Of a stretch of 5,286 nucleotides of DNA, positions 5,190 through 5,286 are shown in pieces. This DNA is from Thermoprotei archaeon (lineage in GTDB: Archaea > Thermoproteota > Thermoprotei_A > Sulfolobales > Ignisphaeraceae). A program made the position numbers and the translations under genes. The first letter of the stretch is position 1. Every line of letters begins with the position of its first letter. Where the stretch lies: the NCBI GenBank assembly GCA_003661905.1, contig QMXA01000099.1, forward strand, positions 1 through 5,286, written 5' to 3'. The notes beneath the pieces were generated by a model. That model did not search any database and had not been told where the DNA came from. It saw nothing but the letters and a program-made list of their open reading frames with translations.

Positions 5190-5286
5190 CTAAGTTCTTG
5201 AATTAATTTCCCCGCTATATCTATAAGCATCGATTATTTTCAGTATTACATAGCTATATGATAAGAGAGCTATAACTACTAGTGTG
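5190..5286 (-). CDS. Possible C-terminal fragment of a membrane protein (partial)
   Basis: From the window edge the minus-strand frame through 5285-5283 is open for 31 codons to TAG at 5192-5190. The peptide begins TLVVIALLSYSYVILKII, a plausible last membrane helix, and ends with the polar tail DAYRYSGEINSRT. This is the shape expected of the end of an integral membrane protein. The other two minus frames close within the first 35 bases. One open frame of this length is not far from chance in A+T-rich DNA, so the gene is tentative. If real, it ends 120 nt before the IPCT-like gene, and a CDP-alcohol phosphatidyltransferase (DIPPS) would be an attractive but unproven identity. Confidence 0.3.
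   Translation of the reverse strand, partial: TLVVIALLSYSYVILKIIDAYRYSGEINSRT

Noticed and set aside
5158..5286. Plus-strand gene driven by the TATA-like CTATAAATC near 5158
   Set aside because: All plus frames are interrupted by stops (for example at 5251, 5259, 5262 and 5273) before the edge, so no coding region can be supported in the window.

Overview
The window is almost certainly from an archaeon, most likely a member of the Thermoproteota (Crenarchaeota) and probably a thermophile or hyperthermophile. Three things point this way. It carries the archaeal order of ribosomal-protein and RNA-polymerase genes. It contains families absent from bacteria: eL18, RNAP subunit D with a ferredoxin-like insert, and RNAP subunit N. 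Strong archaeal Shine-Dalgarno (SD) sequences of the GGTGA/GAGGTG type sit 5-10 nt before most starts. Base composition is moderately A+T rich. I do not assign a genus.

Every supported gene is on the minus strand, so transcription runs from high to low coordinates. The main block (4200 down to 1) is uS13, uS4, uS11, RpoD, eL18, uL13, uS9, RpoN and uS2, the last cut by the window edge. Neighbouring genes either overlap by 4 nt as ATGA (eL18/uL13 and uL13/uS9) or are 2-12 nt apart. Several ribosome binding sites overlap the previous gene's stop codon, which suggests one polycistronic message with translational coupling. A candidate TATA element about 50 nt before the uS13 GTG start is the probable main promoter. 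The operon joins small- and large-subunit ribosomal proteins to the RNA polymerase assembly subunits D and N, so translation and transcription capacity can be set together.

Upstream of this operon (4308-5069) is a separate single-domain nucleotidyltransferase. Its motifs match the CTP:inositol-1-phosphate cytidylyltransferase (IPCT) half of the enzyme that makes the hyperthermophile solute di-myo-inositol phosphate. The membrane-bound transferase half (DIPPS), fused to it in several archaea, is absent from this protein. At the right edge (5190-5286) an open frame could be the hydrophobic C-terminus of a membrane protein and, speculatively, the missing partner. Between them lie 120 bp of A+T-rich non-coding DNA with candidate TATA elements and an 18-bp near-palindrome.

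I see no tRNA, rRNA, CRISPR array, insertion sequence or defence system. The points most worth checking are the two intact 4Fe-4S motifs in RpoD, the unfused IPCT with its possible membrane partner, and the corrected starts of RpoN and uS4.
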